A stretch of DNA of 64,000 nucleotides from Jacaranda mimosifolia (GCA_018894105.1 CM032128.1:12381001-12445000), one strand, 5' to 3'; shown: positions 1 to 12,699, counted from the stretch's first letter. Translations and numbers: made by a program. Notes: generated from the letters alone by a model not told the origin.

Positions 1-917
1 AATCTCCTTTTGAAGAGAACTTGAAACAATATAGAATTACAGATACAAAATTGATCATGATAGAAGTCATATTTAACCCCTTAGTAGAGAAATCCTTGGA
101 CTGCTTGCGAGAAGATGAGGAAAAAAAAAAACAAAAAAAGAAGACCTACCAAGAAACTCATTCCCAGAGGACCACTAGTCGTGTACTCCACAAAAAAAAG
201 TGGCATCAACAGGAAGTCACAATCTTTTCTCCTCAAGAAGGCACTACTTTGCAGAGGTGGATTTGTGCCGGCTCCTGTCTTATGGGATCCACTTCTAGAT
301 CCTATATTGTATAACTCGATATTGAATGGACCCACTCCAGATCCTAAATTAGAAGTCCTTTAGTTTAAAAAATGAAAAAAACCAAAAAAATAGAAAAATC
401 AAAAAATCGAAAAACAAGACCTGCATCTCTAACACTAGCAATAAAAATACAAATGAACACAACAAACCCAACCAAACTCAAAATATTCTTCCCATTTTTT
501 TTTTCAAAAATTACAATATTTAAATAAAATACAAATGAACATAGTAATCCCAAAGCAAAAATCTTAAAATAGAACAATTATATGGTAGGAGTTTTAAAAC
601 ATGCCTCTTCAAAGTTGTCCAAACGTAGCTTTCTTCCATTTTTCCCCACAAATATCGCAAATAGCCTAAGTTTCACACAACCCCTACCAAAGACACAAAC
701 ATCCAAAGTCATTTATAAACAAAGTCCTCAATCAAACTGATAAAAAACAAAAATAAGAAACAAACCTCAATATGTATCCTAAAACCCTTAGGAAGACGGG
801 TTTCTACATCTTCTAAGGTAAGCCAATTTTTTTTTTTTGAAAAGTTCCTTCAAAGTTGGTGGGTTCGCTTTCACAATGAAGATGACCTTCTCTTTCAGCA
901 ATTAAACTTCAATTTCT
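1..917. repeat. Copy 1 of a 0.9 kb direct duplication
   Basis: Bases 1-917 match 1781-2699 almost base for base. The few differences I see are single substitutions (for example near 58, 300 and 319) and changes in poly-T length. The window edge cuts the left end, so the unit may be longer. Short open frames exist on both strands, but they match no family I recognise and depend on poly-A and poly-T tracts. I call it a recent non-coding duplication. Confidence 0.9.
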
Positions 918-924
918 CATATTT

Positions 925-1011
925 GGGTAAGGGTTTTCTTCTCCATATTATCTCTATTTTTGGATAATAAAATGAGAAATAAAATCCTAGAAAACTCATC
1001 CCTCACTTAAA
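925..1011 (+). repeat. 87 bp patch, inverted relative to copy 2
   Basis: This segment follows copy 1 directly and is the reverse complement of 2726-2812, which follows copy 2. The same flank is therefore present next to both copies but flipped in one of them. About 21 bp present after copy 2 (near 2700-2720) are missing after copy 1. Confidence 0.85.
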
Positions 1012-1780
1012 GTTCACCGCATGAATTTTATACTGCGTGAAAATAGCATCAACAAAACACAAACATTTAAGCTCTTCAAACAAAGCTGATAACACATCAT
1101 TTGCTGCCATAGTTAATCTAAAATTCGCTAGAGCAACCTGATCGATCTCCAGTAACAATTGTAACAGATCTATTTGATGCCAACAGTTGCAGCTCCTAGC
1201 GTAGGCTGTTAGGATGTTAACATATAAAAGGTCAAATGTTCAATCAATTTCTTCAATAACATGTAATATATGCTTTAACAGAATATTGATGTAAGGTGGC
1301 CAAAGATCTGGAAAGTCAAAAGCCTAAAATGCGGCCATGAATGTGGCTAAGGATGTCAAACTATTATACAAGTGTCACAAGTATGCAACAAAAGAAGAAA
1401 GTACTGTACCTATTAGAAATTATTTATTATCAATTAAAGCATTCTCTTTATTTCTCTATTGCTAATTTACAACCAAGTAAAATATCACAGTATTAAATGT
1501 TCTAAGCCATAATATGGTTCCCAAGCAAAGGTTAGGTTGACTTACTATTGGAATAGAAAGAGCTATACAATTCATTTTGCAATGCTACAGACACTCTTTA
1601 ATCCACCTAAGTTTCAAATAAGCATCTTTTTTCCTGCCAAAGTTTTAAGTTTGCAACGATTCTCTGGATATCGAAAATGCTGTGTATCATTTACTTCATT
1701 ACCTTGACTTAAGCTACCTTGGAACCTATTATAAATCACATTCCTCGTAGACTTTACCACAATATCCATTATACTTAAAT
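1012..1780. other. Spacer between duplicated copies; no gene seen
   Basis: Unique AT-rich sequence. I see no protein family, RNA gene or transposon terminus. The short frame around 1614-1850 has no recognisable domain. Confidence 0.5.
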
Positions 1781-2699
1781 AATCTCCTTTTGAAGAGAAC
1801 TTGAAACAATATAGAATTACAGATACAAAATTGATCATTATAGAAGTCATATTTAACCCCTTAGTAGAGAAATCCTTGGACTGCTTGCGAGAAGATGAGG
1901 AAAAAAAAAAACAAAAAAAGAAGACCTACCAAGAAACTCATTCCCAGAGGACCACTAGTCGTGTACTCCACAAAAAAAAGTGGCATCAACAGGAAGTCAC
2001 AATCTTTTCTCCTCAAGAAGGCACTACTTTGCAGAGGTGGATTTGTGCCGGCTCCTGTCTTATGGGATCCACTTCTAGATCCTATATTGTATAACTCGAG
2101 ATTGAATGGACCCACTCCAAATCCTAAATTAGAAGTCCTTTAGTTTAAAAAATGAAAAAAACCAAAAAAATAGAAAAATCAAAAAATCGAAAAACAAGAC
2201 CTGCATCTCTAACACTAGCAATAAAAATACAAATGAACACAACAAACCCAACCAAACTCAAAATATTCTTCCCATTTTTTTTTTTCAAAAATTACAATAT
2301 TTAAATAAAATACAAATGAACATAGTAATCCCAAAGCAAAAATCTTAAAATAGAACAATTATATGGTAGGAGTTTTAAAACATGCCTCTTCAAAGTTGTC
2401 CAAACGTAGCTTTCTTCCATTTTTCCCCACAAATATCGCAAATAGCCTAAGTTTCACACAACCCCTACCAAAGACACAAACATCCAAAGTCATTTATAAA
2501 CAAAGTCCTCAATCAAACTGATAAAAAACAAAAATAAGAAACAAACCTCAATATGTATCCTAAAACCCTTAGGAAGACGGGTTTCTACATCTTCTAAGGT
2601 AAGCCAATTTTTTTTTTTTTGAAAAGTTCCTTCAAAGTTGGTGGGTTCGCTTTCACAATGAAGATGACCTTCTCTTTCAGCAATTAAACTTCAATTTCT
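1781..2699. repeat. Copy 2 of the 0.9 kb direct duplication
   Basis: Second copy of 1-917 at an offset of 1780 bases, growing by one or two where poly-T tracts differ in length. The high identity points to a recent event. Confidence 0.9.
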
Positions 2700-2725
2700 T
2701 CAATATTTACACAAGTTTTATCATA

Positions 2726-2812
2726 TTTAAGTGAGGGATGAGTTTTCTAGGATTTTATTTCTCATTTTATTATCCAAAAATAGAGATAATATGGAGAAGA
2801 AAACCCTTACCC
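2726..2812 (-). repeat. 87 bp patch, inverted relative to copy 1
   Basis: Reverse complement of 925-1011. See that entry. Confidence 0.85.
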
Positions 2813-3411
2813 AAAAGCATGGAGGAGAATATGTATGAGAGCAATAAGTCAATTTAGGGAGAAAGTGTTTTTCCGCCTTGATATCTTTCTTCAATGATAA
2901 AAAAGCTTAATTATTTTGTTTTTTAAATAATTTTTATAATGAATAATATCAAAAAAATTATTTTTTTGTGTATTTAATTATAATATTATTTTTTAATTTC
3001 AGATAAGTATAGTGTGTTTTTATTTAATTATGAGATTGTAATTGATTATAATATAATTATTTAATGTAGATTAATTAAAGTACAATTTTATCATAGTGAA
3101 AATAAAATTCAATATATCCAATGGAGATGAAACAAAACTTATTTTATCATTCAATTATAAATATGTGGAATAAAATTTAGTTTTATTAATTATAAAACCA
3201 TATGATTGAGTTTATATTAAAATTGTTAGTGTTTAATTTTTTTTTAGAATTGTTGACCATACGCATTCATGTTATTCAAGTTGATCAATTTCATACCCAT
3301 TATAATCAATTGAGTATAGGAAATCTTAAATAAATACTTGACCATGATCTCCTTAACCATAACAACTTATATTAGATACTTTTTTCAATTTAGATTTTAA
3401 TCTAAATTAGG
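2813..3411. other. AT-rich intergenic stretch, nothing recognised
   Basis: Strongly A/T-rich with short poly-T runs. No coding potential or repeat termini that I can support. Confidence 0.5.
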
Positions 3412-3461
3412 TGTGTAAACTAGCCGAGCCGAACCCAAATCTAGTAGACTCAAGCTCGGCT
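3412..3461 (+). mobile_element. Truncated hAT-type MITE end (tentative)
   Basis: The segment begins TAGGTGTGTAAACTAGCCGAG and continues with AGCCGAGCC-type and CTCGGCTTG motifs. This resembles the TIR and subterminal region of plant hAT MITEs that start TAGGGGTGTAAACGAGCC. No partner end is visible, since the LTR foldback begins at 3462. Confidence 0.3.
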
Positions 3462-5127
3462 TGTTAGAGTAGATGAAGGTTCCATAGACCTATGCTAAAC
3501 ATCGACTATAGAGATTGTGTACTATTCAATTAATAGAGATTAATTGAAAGAGTGATTAGTTTGAAAGAGTTTAAACTAATTAAAATATTCGATATTCAAT
3601 AAATCACAGAGTTGTGAGCCCATGTCTAATTAGTTGGTGAACCTAAAGGGTCACATAGAAAAGCCTAGAACACTCTCACTTGATTAGAGAAATTGTCTAA
3701 GAAGTTAATAATTAAACTGATCAAGTTTGGTGGGGGTGGGGGGGGGGAGTTGACTAATTATTAACTGGTCACTATGGCTTGATTAATTTAAGTGTTAAAT
3801 TAATCAAAATAACTTAAAGAATTAAATTTGACCAATTAAATTAAAGAGTTAATTTAATTAGATATGGCAATTTAATTAGTCAAAGTTAACTTAAAGAGTT
3901 AAATTAAGGAGTTGATTTAATTAGTAAGAGAATCTAATTTTGGAGGAAAAATTAAATGGAAGAGTCCATTTAAGAATTAGTGAGTTGGCATTTTAATTTC
4001 TTTTAATTTAAGAAATTAAAATCCAACTTAGCTAGCCAATTGCCATCCAAGTTGGCAAAGTGAGGAGTGTGTGATGGAAGCTTCCAAGAGCTTTCACCTC
4101 ACACTATTTAAACCCCTCATGGACGACCATTTAGGGGATGATCATGCTTCCCATTTTTCCCTCCATTTTAATTTAAACTAATCACTCTTTCAATTAATCT
4201 CTATTAATTGAAGTGTACTCAATCTCCATAGTCGATGTCTAGCACAAGCCTATGGAGCCCAACTAATTGGATGAATTAATTGAGGGTGAAACCATTTCCT
4301 AATACGGTCCTTCCATTTCTTATCTCCTAAAAGAGGCCTAGGGTAAGATATTTTTTGATTCCCTAATAGCCTTGATAACTATGTATCTATCCTTGATGTT
4401 TGATCCCTCATTAAACTCCTTTTCCAAATTGTCATATCACTTTGCGCAAGGATTTCTTGGAATCGATCGTCTTTGAATGCATAGGGGATCAATCTGTCCT
4501 TCATAGACAGGTGAAATGGATCCCATCTTGGAACTCACCAACCTCCATACTTAGGTAGCTTGTGCCCAACATAAGCCCCAGGCGACCCACTACTGATTAG
4601 AGAAAAATCAAAGTACAAGGACCTAAATACAAGGTTATTGTGGAGTCTCAAGTCAAAAGACTAATTATATGCATTATAATAAGTTAGAGAATTTTCCATT
4701 ACCGACGTGCCACTTCGACTATCTCGTGGTTTCTCTAAGCAAGTTTTCAGTGAACTTGTTCTCTAACAAGCACACATTGACATGCATCCATGTCTAACAT
4801 AGATTGCTCACGAAATGAGACAATATCCAACTCCCTGGAGTATGCATCATTAGTGCAAGTCTATCAGAATTTTAGATGCCCCGTCCCATAAGATTCTTTG
4901 ACTTGAAATATTTAAAATTGTGACCATAGAGACTTACTTCATGATCACCATCATATGCATGACCAAATCCTGTAGTCATGTATGATTTAAGGGTTTCAAC
5001 CAAATTCATGTGAAGAAATTATAAACATATAAGATGAAGATGTTTGTTTTATTGAATATCATTCAATTAAGAGTGTTTCGCGGAGTAGTTCTACATGCTA
5101 ATTGGCTTGCAGGGCACTATTCTAACA
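3462..5127. mobile_element. Foldback of Copia-type LTR fragments
   Basis: The right end (CTATTCTAACA, ending 5127) is the reverse complement of a Copia LTR start. The left end starts TGTTAGAGTAG, which is the same LTR start in sense orientation. About 3478-3580 is the inverted repeat of about 4160-4255. Sense-orientation LTR sequence runs from 3462 to about 4155, with a TATA-like ctatttaaac near 4105. Antisense sequence runs from about 4160 to 5127. It belongs to the family of the LTRs at 7355-9523 and 27665-29810 but is diverged. No target duplication is visible, which fits a rearranged product rather than a clean solo LTR. Confidence 0.6.
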
Positions 5128-6162
5128 ATTTATGAGTCTTAGGACTTAGGAGCATTACCATATTATATCTCGAATTTGGGATGTTATAGAGGGTGTCTTA
5201 TTCTCATAATCTGCTATAATTATTTGATCATATTGCACTCTAATTTTAGCACATGATTTTCAAACACAATGCAAATGATGTATAATCTTTTTTTCTTGCT
5301 TTCTTTCGACCCTTAAGATTGTCAATTTTAAATTTTTTTCTTTAAGTTTTAGATAACTAGTAACTAAGAAAGTAGTTCCCACATGCATTATTTTTTTATA
5401 CAAAGAAGGAATAAATATTTTAAAAATATATAAATTGTAGTCCATTGTCAAATCATAAAAATGTAGATTGACTCATAGAAAGGGGAAAAAAAAAGATTGA
5501 GACAACCAAAGAATTCGATAAAAAAATCTATAAATAGTACATATCAAAATATTAATATATTAAAATAATATTAATTAATAAAAAAAGAATGAAAAAACAT
5601 ATTACTAAGTTGATGTGCAAACAAAATCCCAATAATTATTTTCCTCAATAAGCATTTTTCAAATTTAGATTCAAATGGTAACCAAAAGAATCCAATGTAG
5701 AAGCATTGCTTGTAAATATCTAAAATTTTACCCCAAGAATTATCATAAATTTTATTCCTCTAGAAATATTAAAAATATGATGGTTATAGGAAAATCATAT
5801 TTTTGGCATTTTTTGATAATATTTATGATATTTACACTAAGACCTTATTAAATAGTATGTTATAATGCGACTGTAAGGCTAAGTTTGGAATATAAAATTT
5901 GGTACCATAACTACCTAAAATATTCTTATTTTCTAATTTTGCCCTCCATTTCACATTAGCTTTTCTAATATTTGAGAGAATGAAGGACAACTATGCAAAA
6001 TGACCAAAAATAACTTCTACTTTAGACATAAATTAGGACTTCTTCTTTTTCTTTTTTATTTTTTAAATTGCGACCAATTGCACGCTGTCCCCACAGGAAT
6101 AAGTACTTTCTTAATGTTACATAATTTTTGTACATATTATTCTTCAACATAATAAAGGAAAG
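5128..6162. other. AT-rich intergenic stretch
   Basis: No gene seen. The right end (about 6090-6167) resembles 25925-26010 and continues beyond the Gypsy element at 18503, so it is half of a diverged duplication split by that insertion. Confidence 0.5.
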
Positions 6163-6167
6163 ATATT
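6163..6167. other. Left target-site duplication of the Gypsy element
   Basis: ATATT directly precedes the LTR. An identical ATATT follows the other LTR at 18498-18502. Confidence 0.85.
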
Positions 6168-7229
6168 TGTAGCGCTCCGTCCGGGAGGTGCCTGCTTCGA
6201 CCTAAGGTGCTACTTCAATCAGTCTTAAGTCATTTAAACTTCATATTCGATGGGTCCATAAAATATTTTTCACAATCTCCAAGGACAACAACATGCTTTA
6301 AACTTAAAGCGGCACCACTAAGATACCATAAACATAATATAGACAAACCATTCGTCCAATATTATTCACCAAAATTTATACATATTGCAAATCTTCAACT
6401 CAACTTAACATATCATAACCTCTCTAAGTCAAGGCCTGATGTCCAAGCGATCTCATTAGCACGTTCAAGCACTTGTCCCATTACCAAATATATCCTCCAG
6501 TCCAAGCCTGAAGCTCAAGTCCATCATCGAATCCTATCTAGGAAAATCAAGAAATACATAGGAGGGTGAGTCTTAAGGAATCAGTGAGGGATAATAAGTA
6601 GCAGCTCACAGATCTGTCGAAGAATTAGTAATTCAACAGATTACTATTGACATGAAAACAAAGAAAACATGAATATGCCAGACTAAGAATGTTAACTGTT
6701 CAACTATTAATCAATGCTAGTTCAAAAATTGTGACCGTTGGCTCATTGGTCCGGTCATCTTGACTGATCCTGCACGAGAGGTTTAGGGACATCTCAACCA
6801 ATTACAATTGGGAGTAATTACCGTTGGCTCAAATGGTTTGGAGCATCAGCCCGATCCAGACTGGGAAACTACTCCAGCATTATTGCTCCTTGAGTAGCGT
6901 ACAATTAAGAATAACAATCCCAATAGTATATGCATTTCAATTAATTCAAAGACAACATGCATATCCGATCTCCTTATATAGACAACTAATTAAAAGTTCA
7001 ATAGCTCAAGCTTAACAACTTGGCAATAACGGTTCGATAACAGAATAGTAACAGAATAGTAAAATAAGAAAACAATTAAATAACAGAATAATCGATAACA
7101 AATCAATCAGATTATAGAACAGTTGATAACAAATCAATCAGATAAGAGAACAATCAGATAACAAAACAATTGATAACAATACAGTCGATAATAGTTTCCA
7201 ATCAATAACAATTTCTAGTCAAATCGATC

Positions 7230-7354
7230 ATAACAACACGTCCCAAGCTCAACGGCTGGGATCAACATAATAGCACATCCCAAGCTCAACAGTTGGGATC
7301 CACATAACGGCTCGTCCCGAGCATAATAGTTGGGTCGACATAACGACTCATCCC
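7230..7354. repeat. Tandem array of ~38 bp units in the Gypsy LTR (left part)
   Basis: Degenerate units contain cgtcccgagc / caacggctgggatcaaca. The array is split by the solo LTR and continues at 9524-9760. The homologous array in the other LTR is at about 15845-16130. Confidence 0.7.
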
Positions 7355-9523
7355 TGAAAGCAAGAGTAGCATTCAGATCCATAAATCAAAATTTCATAAG
7401 CTTGAAAATAACTAAGCTACTCAAGCAATCAAGGATCTAGTCATGCTATAGATCTAGATTAGGAAGAAGAATTACCTCTTGTAGCTCAAAACAAGGAGAA
7501 GATCAACTATCTCTCTCGGGTCCATAAACTATCTGGAATCGGCACATCAGAAAGGCAACAACCTTTGCCCCAGTTATACTGCTCCAAAAATCACCAAATT
7601 AAATTTTGGGCACCTCCACACACTAAGGAAGCTATTGTGAAAAAATTGGAGCAAAATACCTTTTGGATCACTCCAAAAAAATTATCCAACTAGAAGCTAT
7701 TGTAGGTGGATCTCCAAAATTGAGCAAGTCAAGTGCCTTGCCTCTATTGATACTATCCACACACCAATCAATCTCCAATTTCCCTTCATTAGAATCTAGA
7801 GTTAGAGAGGAGAAAATGAGGTAGATGAGGCCGATTTTTAGGTTGGGAGGAAGTAGGAATGCAAAGCTTCAATACATGATGCAATGCATGGAGAGAGAGA
7901 GTTTTGGAGGGAATTGAAAGAATCTTATCTTCACACTTTTCAGCAATGTGATGGCTGAATTTGCTTACCCTATATATCTATATATAGAGGGTGAAAGGTG
8001 TGATGCTAGTTGGCTGGGATCACACCTTCCTCAAGGTGACCGCCCAAGTGGCATGCCAAGTTTGCAAATTCAAATTCAAGTTTGATGTGCATTTCAATTA
8101 CATTTGGAATCTAATTCCAAATTAATTAAGATGCTAATTTAAATGAACACTTCATTAAAATTTTTCCTAAAGAAAGTATTCTTCCCATTAATTAAATTAA
8201 ACACTTTAATTTAATTAATTATCCTTTGATTTAACTCTTAAATCAAGCAAGCTTAACTCTTAAGCTTAAATTAGTCAACTTAACTCTTTAAGTCAACTTG
8301 ACCAATTGGTGGTCAACATGGTACCAAATAATTAAATTGAATCCTTGAAAATCGGTCACCAAAGGGTGATTTTAGGGTGATTTTTCTAACACTTAGAAAA
8401 TTGCTCTACCAATTTTGGAAGCTAATTGGCTTTTGTATGTGACCCAATAAGTTCTACCATTCATTGGACATGGGCTTACAACTCTTTGTGAATTTTGAAT
8501 ATTTTATATTCATTTTAGTTTAAAACTCTTTTTAAACTAATCGACTCAATACAATTAATCTCATTAATTGAAGAGTACCCAATTTCCATGGTTGATGTCC
8601 AACTTCAAGCCCATGGAGCCCAACTAATTGACCAAAATAAATATTATGGAGAACTATCATAGCTCTATGCGTACCATGTAAATACGATCATTCCATCTCC
8701 TGTCTCCTGAAAGAGGCCAAGGGAAGATATTTGCCGGCTCCATAATAGCCTTGATACTATGTCTCTATTCTTAATGTTTGATTCCCTTGTGTGACCTTAC
8801 ATATGAAAAACTCATTTTTCAAATTGTCACACCACCTTGTGCAAGGATTTCTTGAAATCAATCATTATAGAATACATAGGAGATGCACTCGCCCTTCACA
8901 AAAGCAAAAAGTCGGATTCCATCTTGGATTTCACAAACCTCCATGCCAAGTAGCTCATACCCAACCTCAACCCAAAAGACCCTCTAAGTGGTCAAGGAAG
9001 AGTCAAAGCATGAGGATCGGACACAAGGTTACCATGGATCCTCAGGGCAGGGACTAATAATATGCACTAGCGTAAGCGGGAGAATTAACCACTACCGACT
9101 TGCAACTATGGCTATCTAGTGGATTCTTCGGAAGGTCTTCAGTGCTTTGTTCTCTAACAAGCACCGACTATGCACCCGTATCTCATACAGTCGCTCATGG
9201 AATGGAGTAATATCCAACTATTGGATTTATGCATCGTTAGTGCAAGTCTATCCAGGTCTTAGATGCCCTGTTTCATAAGATCCTATGACTTGGAAGATTT
9301 AAGATTGCGACCATGTAAGACTTATTCCATGATCACCATATAGTGAACTGACCAAGTCCCGTAGTCATGTGTGATGTAAGGGCTTCATCCAAATGCAAGT
9401 GAAGTAACATAAAGTATAAGATGAAGGTAGCCATATAAAGAATATCATTCAATCAATATTGTTTTACAAGGAAATAGTTTTTACAAGGCCAATCTAATTG
9501 GCTTGCCGGGCACAATTCCAACA
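7355..9523 (-). mobile_element. Antisense solo Copia LTR inside the Gypsy LTR
   Basis: On the minus strand it starts TGTTGGAATTGTGCCCGGCA, near-identical to the LTR start at 35646, and ends in CA. It is flanked by ATCCC (7350-7354) and GTCCC (9524-9528), a 5 bp duplication with one mismatch. No internal Copia sequence is present, so it is a solo LTR of 2169 bp left by LTR-LTR recombination. It cuts a tandem array of the host LTR, so it arrived after the Gypsy element. Confidence 0.85.
7968..7990 (-). promoter_or_regulatory. TATA-rich promoter region of the solo LTR
   Basis: A near-palindrome of tatatatctatatata flanked by ccc/ggg. It corresponds to the tgtatatagatataga region of the related 5' LTR at 29165-29180. 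This is the likely U3 core promoter of the family, and activity is unknown. Confidence 0.35.
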
Positions 9524-9760
9524 GTCCCAAGCTTAACAGCTGGGATCTACATAACAGCTCGTCCCGAGCTTAACAACTGGGATCAACGTAATGGCTTACC
9601 ATAATAGCACGTCCAAAGCACAACAATTGGGATCAACACATCAAGCTTATCAATTTTCCCTATTTCTATCGTTCTAAATATGTCCGCACGTCTCGAGCTC
9701 AACAACTGGGAACAACTTAATAGACTTAATAGTATGTCCCAAGCATAACAACTAGGATCA
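9524..9760. repeat. Tandem array of ~38 bp units in the Gypsy LTR (right part)
   Basis: Continues the array cut at 7354, with repeated gctcgtcccgagc and aacaactgggatcaac motifs. Confidence 0.7.
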
Positions 9761-9948
9761 ACTTATCAACACGATTCAAATAAGCCGACATGGCGAATCA
9801 ATGATATAGAAACAAATCATGTAAGCCAACAAGGCCAAACATGTGATAGCAGAACAAATTCATTCTGATCGATATTGAATACAATAACGACATGTTCTAG
9901 GCATCATAACGGAAATGATCAATTTGAATCAAGGTACGAATAACTGAA

Positions 9949-10340
9949 TAAACCCTCACAGGGTATACAAAATGAGATTAACCCTCACAGGGGTGCACAA
10001 ACTATTACCGAAGTGGAACCTTACATGGTCTCAACAATCAATAACAAATATAATTCAATCTATTTAGGTATTGAAACGGTAAAACCTCATAGGGTTCAGA
10101 ATTCAGCAATAAACGATAATGGTAGTCAAGATAATAGAACCTCATGGGGTTCAGAAAACAACAATAATGATAATCAGATTAGATGTCAAGCGATAGAACC
10201 TCACAGGGTTCGATAATTAACCAATAACAATAACGATAGCAAGTATAGGTATCAAAACAACAGAACCTCACAGGGCTCAATCACATGCAATTGCTTTACC
10301 AAAATAATTACCAGATCGGTGGATCCTTACAGAGTACAAC
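9949..10340. repeat. Array of ~60 bp units with a cctcacagggtt stem
   Basis: About seven units each contain a variant of aacctcacagggttc, whose flanks (gaacc/gggttc) can pair as a short stem. They occur near 9951, 9979, 10015, 10082, 10139, 10197 and 10264. The other LTR carries the same array at about 16312-16680. Related motifs occur in the solo LTR at 38310-38435. Confidence 0.7.
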
Positions 10341-12025
10341 AATTAACGAGTAAGTTGTAATCAAGTCAATTACCAGAGCGATAGGCCCTCACCTTAAAAT
10401 CACGAAATACGAGAGCTACTCTAATCTACTAGTCGGAAAAATCCTGCTCTTCGTCATCTAATCAGAAGAAAGGGGTTTATGTCAAAATCCCCGTTGTCCT
10501 CATAATCAAAATCGTACTAATAGCAGTCTAAAACTAGTCATACTATCGATAATATTCCTCAGTGATTAGTCTCGACATGATCAATAGGTATTATTCTTAA
10601 TTATGCCGTTATTACGGAAAATATTCTTAGGTTTTGCATCGGTTCCAATAAAGAGATACAATTGGGTCCTTAATTATAGAACTAATCTTGTAACGTTGCA
10701 TAAAGTCAATTATATTAACGCAACTATTGTTAATAGTCCAAATTCACCACCTAGTACTCATTTATACAAAATTAGAACCTAATTACCTAATTAACTCAAC
10801 TTTATCACATGATAACATAAATATGAGTCCATTAAACTTATAATGGTATATGCATGACCCAAATCTTAGTTTTGTATCATCTCAATTAACCCAATTATCG
10901 TCACTTAGGTTCCAAATTCATAAAATGAGGATTTTCTTTATCTAATTACCTAACTAATCAAGATTATTACACGATATATCAAAATTCGAGTCCATTAATT
11001 TATGTAATTATATATATGACTCAATTTCTCGATCAATTCACGTATTCTTTGTTTATACGATACATCATAAGGTTTGGAGGCATATACATACACATGCATA
11101 CATCTTTAACACAAGTTTCTCGATTTTATCTAATATCTTGGTATCGGAATGTAATCTTGACGATCAGACTTCGTGCATATGACCACCACATCGAGATGAA
11201 CAAATTGTCCTAGCACTGCCGCTGTCGTCGAAGTTGGTCACCGTCACCACCAGAAGATTCTCCTCTGCTCCACGAATCAAACCCCTCAAATAATTTCACG
11301 ATTTGCTGCCGAGAAGGCTTCCAATTTTAGCTCCGATACCACAGCACCACCACTCGCCGCAGCCCTATTTTTCTCCAATTTCTCCTCCGTTACCGCGCCA
11401 TTCTTCAATCCAAAGTTACCAATGCAATCCTTTAGATGAGGGCTACAAAACCCAGTAATTAAATCCAGGCTTCAGTCGTCGGAACGGAGAAACCCATCAA
11501 TGCCGAAACTCATTACCGTCGAGCTCATTTTTCGCACTTTCCGCTGAGTGGTTTTGCAGAAAAAAAGGTATGGTTGAGGTCCTAGGAGTGAGGAGAAGAG
11601 TTGGGTGTAAAGTTTGGTAGGTTTTGCCATTAGCCGGAAGAAGTGGCTGGAGGAGAAAGGCACGGTGGTGTTGGTGAAGAAGAAGATGAAGAATGGGGTT
11701 AAATTGAAAATTTATTATTTGTAAAAGGCATATTTTCTTATTCATAGATTGACCCCCAAAAGTTTTGGTCAGATTTCAATTAAGTCCTCCAAAGATTGAC
11801 CCACTTCAATTTCAATCCTTGAACTTATATAGAGCCTAACATTTACACCTTTGATAAAAAATATTTCTAATTGGACCCTCAAAACTCTTCAATATTGGTC
11901 AATCATAGTTTCTCCAACTTGCGATTTGACCCCAAAACTTTTAAAATTAAATAAAATCCAATAAAAATTTACAAAAATATTATTAAATAAATAGTATCAA
12001 TAATATGATTTCTAGGGGTGTTACA

Positions 12026-12040
12026 GATTTTTCCCCTAAA
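12026..12040 (-). other. Polypurine tract of the Gypsy element
   Basis: On the minus strand the sequence directly before the 3' LTR is purine-rich (AGGGGAAAAATC), as expected for plus-strand priming. Confidence 0.6.
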
Positions 12041-12699
12041 AAAAATCTGGTCCCTAGATTCTCATCTTCGACTTGAAGACTTCGATTAACAGTAGTGCAT
12101 ATGCAGGTCTTATCATAAGTTGCCTCGATCAAATGTTAATTCATCCCATAGCCACATTAAACATCATCCAATCCCTAATGACGTTTATTTCACTAAGATC
12201 TTTAAGAATCTCCACTATCTGGGTTTTCTCAACATATCCATTCTTACTAATGCACGTGGTGCCTGCTTATTTTTTTGGAGTTGTCTAGTAATCCTAAAAT
12301 CATGATTTTGTTATCCGTTGTCACTTAAAGTTTTCTCCTGATTTCTACAGTCGAACTTAAAGTAAGTTAAACTATCCTAACAACGGGTTTTAAACCTTCT
12401 GAGTGATCCCATAAAAGTACTGAGCATCTTATGCTTCTTTTCAATAAGATAATCCTTATGCACGTCATCACATCTCGTTTCTATACCCAAAACTCACCAT
12501 GATTGAGAGCATGCCATTATTTAATAGATCACAAAATCATTAGCAATAAGCAACTAATAACATCACAAGTTCATACTTACATAACATTTACATCAAAGAG
12601 TAGTCAGGTTCAAACTTAACATACTAAACTTTATAATAAGTCATATGTTCCCAAGAACTAGCTACAAGTTCACAAAACCAAATATACTCGGTATAGTCA

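Larger units (their letters stand above)
6168..12025 (-). repeat. 3' LTR of the Gypsy element (with insertion)
   Basis: Starts TGTAGCGCTCC and ends GGGGTGTTACA on the plus strand. It aligns along its length with 14777-18497. Removing the solo LTR and its target duplicate (about 2174 bp) leaves about 3684 bp, close to the 3721 bp of the other LTR. Confidence 0.85.

Noticed and set aside
81..363. Overlapping 82-97 residue frames in the duplicated segment, present in both copies
   Set aside because: They lie on both strands over poly-A/T tracts, match no known family, and are kept only because the duplication is recent.
9949..10340. CRISPR-like array
   Set aside because: The regularly spaced repeats are degenerate units inside a plant retrotransposon LTR. 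No cas genes and no prokaryotic context.
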